Source: Sutcliffiella horikoshii
GTDB taxonomy: Bacteria > Bacillota > Bacilli > Bacillales > Bacillaceae_I
DNA: 64,000 bases
Assembly: GCF_002157855.1 (NCBI RefSeq)
Contig: NZ_CP020880.1
Span: forward strand, 3,782,001-3,846,000
Direction: 5' to 3'
Shown in pieces: positions 63,153 through 64,000 of this stretch (position 1 is its first letter; each line of letters starts with the position of its first letter). The notes beneath the pieces are model-generated. The model worked only from the letters and a program-made list of their open reading frames with translations. It searched no databases and was not told the origin of the DNA. Made by a program: the position numbers and the translations under genes.

Positions 63153-64000
63153 ATGTCGGTCGTTTTCAATATTAGTGACTATTCCGTTATGATTGACGGA
63201 GAAGAGTTAAAGCTTTTACGAAAAGAATTTTTACTCCTTGATTACCTTTATCAAAATGGAAATAAGGCTTTATCGCGACATCAGCTCTTGGATGCAGTTT
63301 GGCCATTACAGGTTCCATCCGACCGGACCGTTGACGATCATGTTTATCGCCTTCGTAAAAAGCTAAAGAAGTGGGAGCATGCTTTGAAACTGGAGACGGT
63401 TAAAGGCTTTGGGTATAAATTAACAGTGTTTCAACAAAAAGAGTTCATGTCGTTTCCGTTTGTAGAGGACCAGGAGTTTCAACAACTTACCATAAATCTT
63501 ATTAGTAAATATCATCTTTTTGGACATGGAGAAGCCATTGAGGAGTTACTAAGTAAGCATACCTTTGGAATAGAAATAGATGAAAAGTTGCTACTAGTAA
63601 TGAAGTTATTACGTGGTGATTTTAAAGCATTTTTACATTCTCCATTACCTTTTAAGGAAAAAGCATTACCGTTGCTTTTCCTATACTCGACAGTTGAAGA
63701 AGACATCCACGCAATAAATTACTATTATCGTATATTTGAAGACAAACAACTTTTTGAAAATGAGGGCAAGGAAGAGATAGATTTTTTCAAAATTCTTCTT
63801 TGTTTAAAAGAAAAAAATTTTCGTCATGCTTTTGAAATTTTGGAAGCAACTGAAAAGACTATTTCTCTCGATGTACCTGGCTTCTATGGATTTTTCCAAG
63901 TTAATTGGCTAGCCTATGCTATTGGTCGGAAAGATTGGAAATTAGCAGAAGATAAAATAAAATGCCTACATGCGTTCTTTAAGGATAAACCATATCAAAG
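63153..64000 (+). CDS. Winged-helix transcriptional regulator (3' end outside window)
   Basis: The N-terminal OmpR/PhoB-type winged helix (about 1-95) reads LKLLRKEFLLLDYLYQNGNKA, SRHQLLDAVWP, TVDDHVYRLRKKL and ETVKGFGYKL. The remainder is a helical region without a receiver domain, so it is not a standard response regulator; it may sense through TPR-like repeats. ATG 63153 is the first good start, with a weak GGTG site. The frame runs off the right edge. Confidence 0.85.
   Translation, partial: MSVVFNISDYSVMIDGEELKLLRKEFLLLDYLYQNGNKALSRHQLLDAVWPLQVPSDRTVDDHVYRLRKKLKKWEHALKLETVKGFGYKLTVFQQKEFMSFPFVEDQEFQQLTINLISKYHLFGHGEAIEELLSKHTFGIEIDEKLLLVMKLLRGDFKAFLHSPLPFKEKALPLLFLYSTVEEDIHAINYYYRIFEDKQLFENEGKEEIDFFKILLCLKEKNFRHAFEILEATEKTISLDVPGFYGFFQVNWLAYAIGRKDWKLAEDKIKCLHAFFKDKPYQ

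Overview
The window is AT-rich Gram-positive DNA and reads as Bacillaceae (Bacillus sensu lato). The evidence is AGGAGG-type ribosome binding sites with frequent GTG/TTG starts, intrinsic terminators after most units, a tRNA-responsive T-box leader, and recognisable relatives of B. subtilis tagG, tagH, ywqA, ywqB and ywqE. I saw no rRNA, tRNA, insertion sequence, prophage or CRISPR array. The species cannot be fixed from the sequence alone.

Region 1 (1-22.3 kb) is a cell-surface island. Seven proteins, one cut by the left edge, each carry cell-wall-binding type 2 (CWB2) repeats, three in each complete protein. These are joined to different catalytic modules: SpoIID-like, amidase_3, S8 protease, NlpC/P60, and three SLT-type lytic transglycosylases, one of which also has a C-terminal CAP domain. 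A decayed CWB2 gene (9.8-10.5 kb) lies among them. Also present are a lipoprotein, a membrane acetyltransferase-like protein divergent from a PIG-L deacetylase lipoprotein, and a Pro-Glu repeat exported protein.

Region 2 (22.4-39.8 kb, all minus strand) is a wall-glycopolymer locus. In transcription order it has two GT4 glycosyltransferases; two tandem-duplicated GT2-GT4 double transferases; a TupA-like ATP-grasp ligase; three paralogous ATP-grasp ligases with acylphosphatase-like domains; and then, behind a terminator and a new promoter, tagG, tagH and an SGNH-like protein. The set suggests export of an amino-acid- or peptide-substituted, teichuronopeptide-like polymer. CWB2 modules are known in Clostridioides difficile to bind an anionic wall polymer, so the polymer made here may anchor the CWB2 proteins of region 1. 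That link is inference.

Region 3 (40-54.6 kb) continues the wall theme: an NlpC/P60 protein with six SH3-like repeats, a UDP-HexNAc dehydrogenase, an LCP ligase, a YwqE/CpsB phosphatase without its kinase, a class D sortase, a sporulation-type amidase with SPOR repeats and a BsuPI-like lipoprotein. It ends with the SWIM/SNF2 pair ywqB-ywqA, a VanZ protein and an unassigned gene.

Region 4 (54.6-64 kb) is accessory in character: an XRE regulator behind two perfect palindromic operators, a possible structured RNA, broken ssb and grpB-family genes, a HEPN-like protein, a T-box-controlled short methionyl-tRNA synthetase, a membrane Lon-type protease, a CPBP protease, a GNAT acetyltransferase and the start of a winged-helix regulator. 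Four copies of a hairpin repeat are scattered through its last 5 kb.
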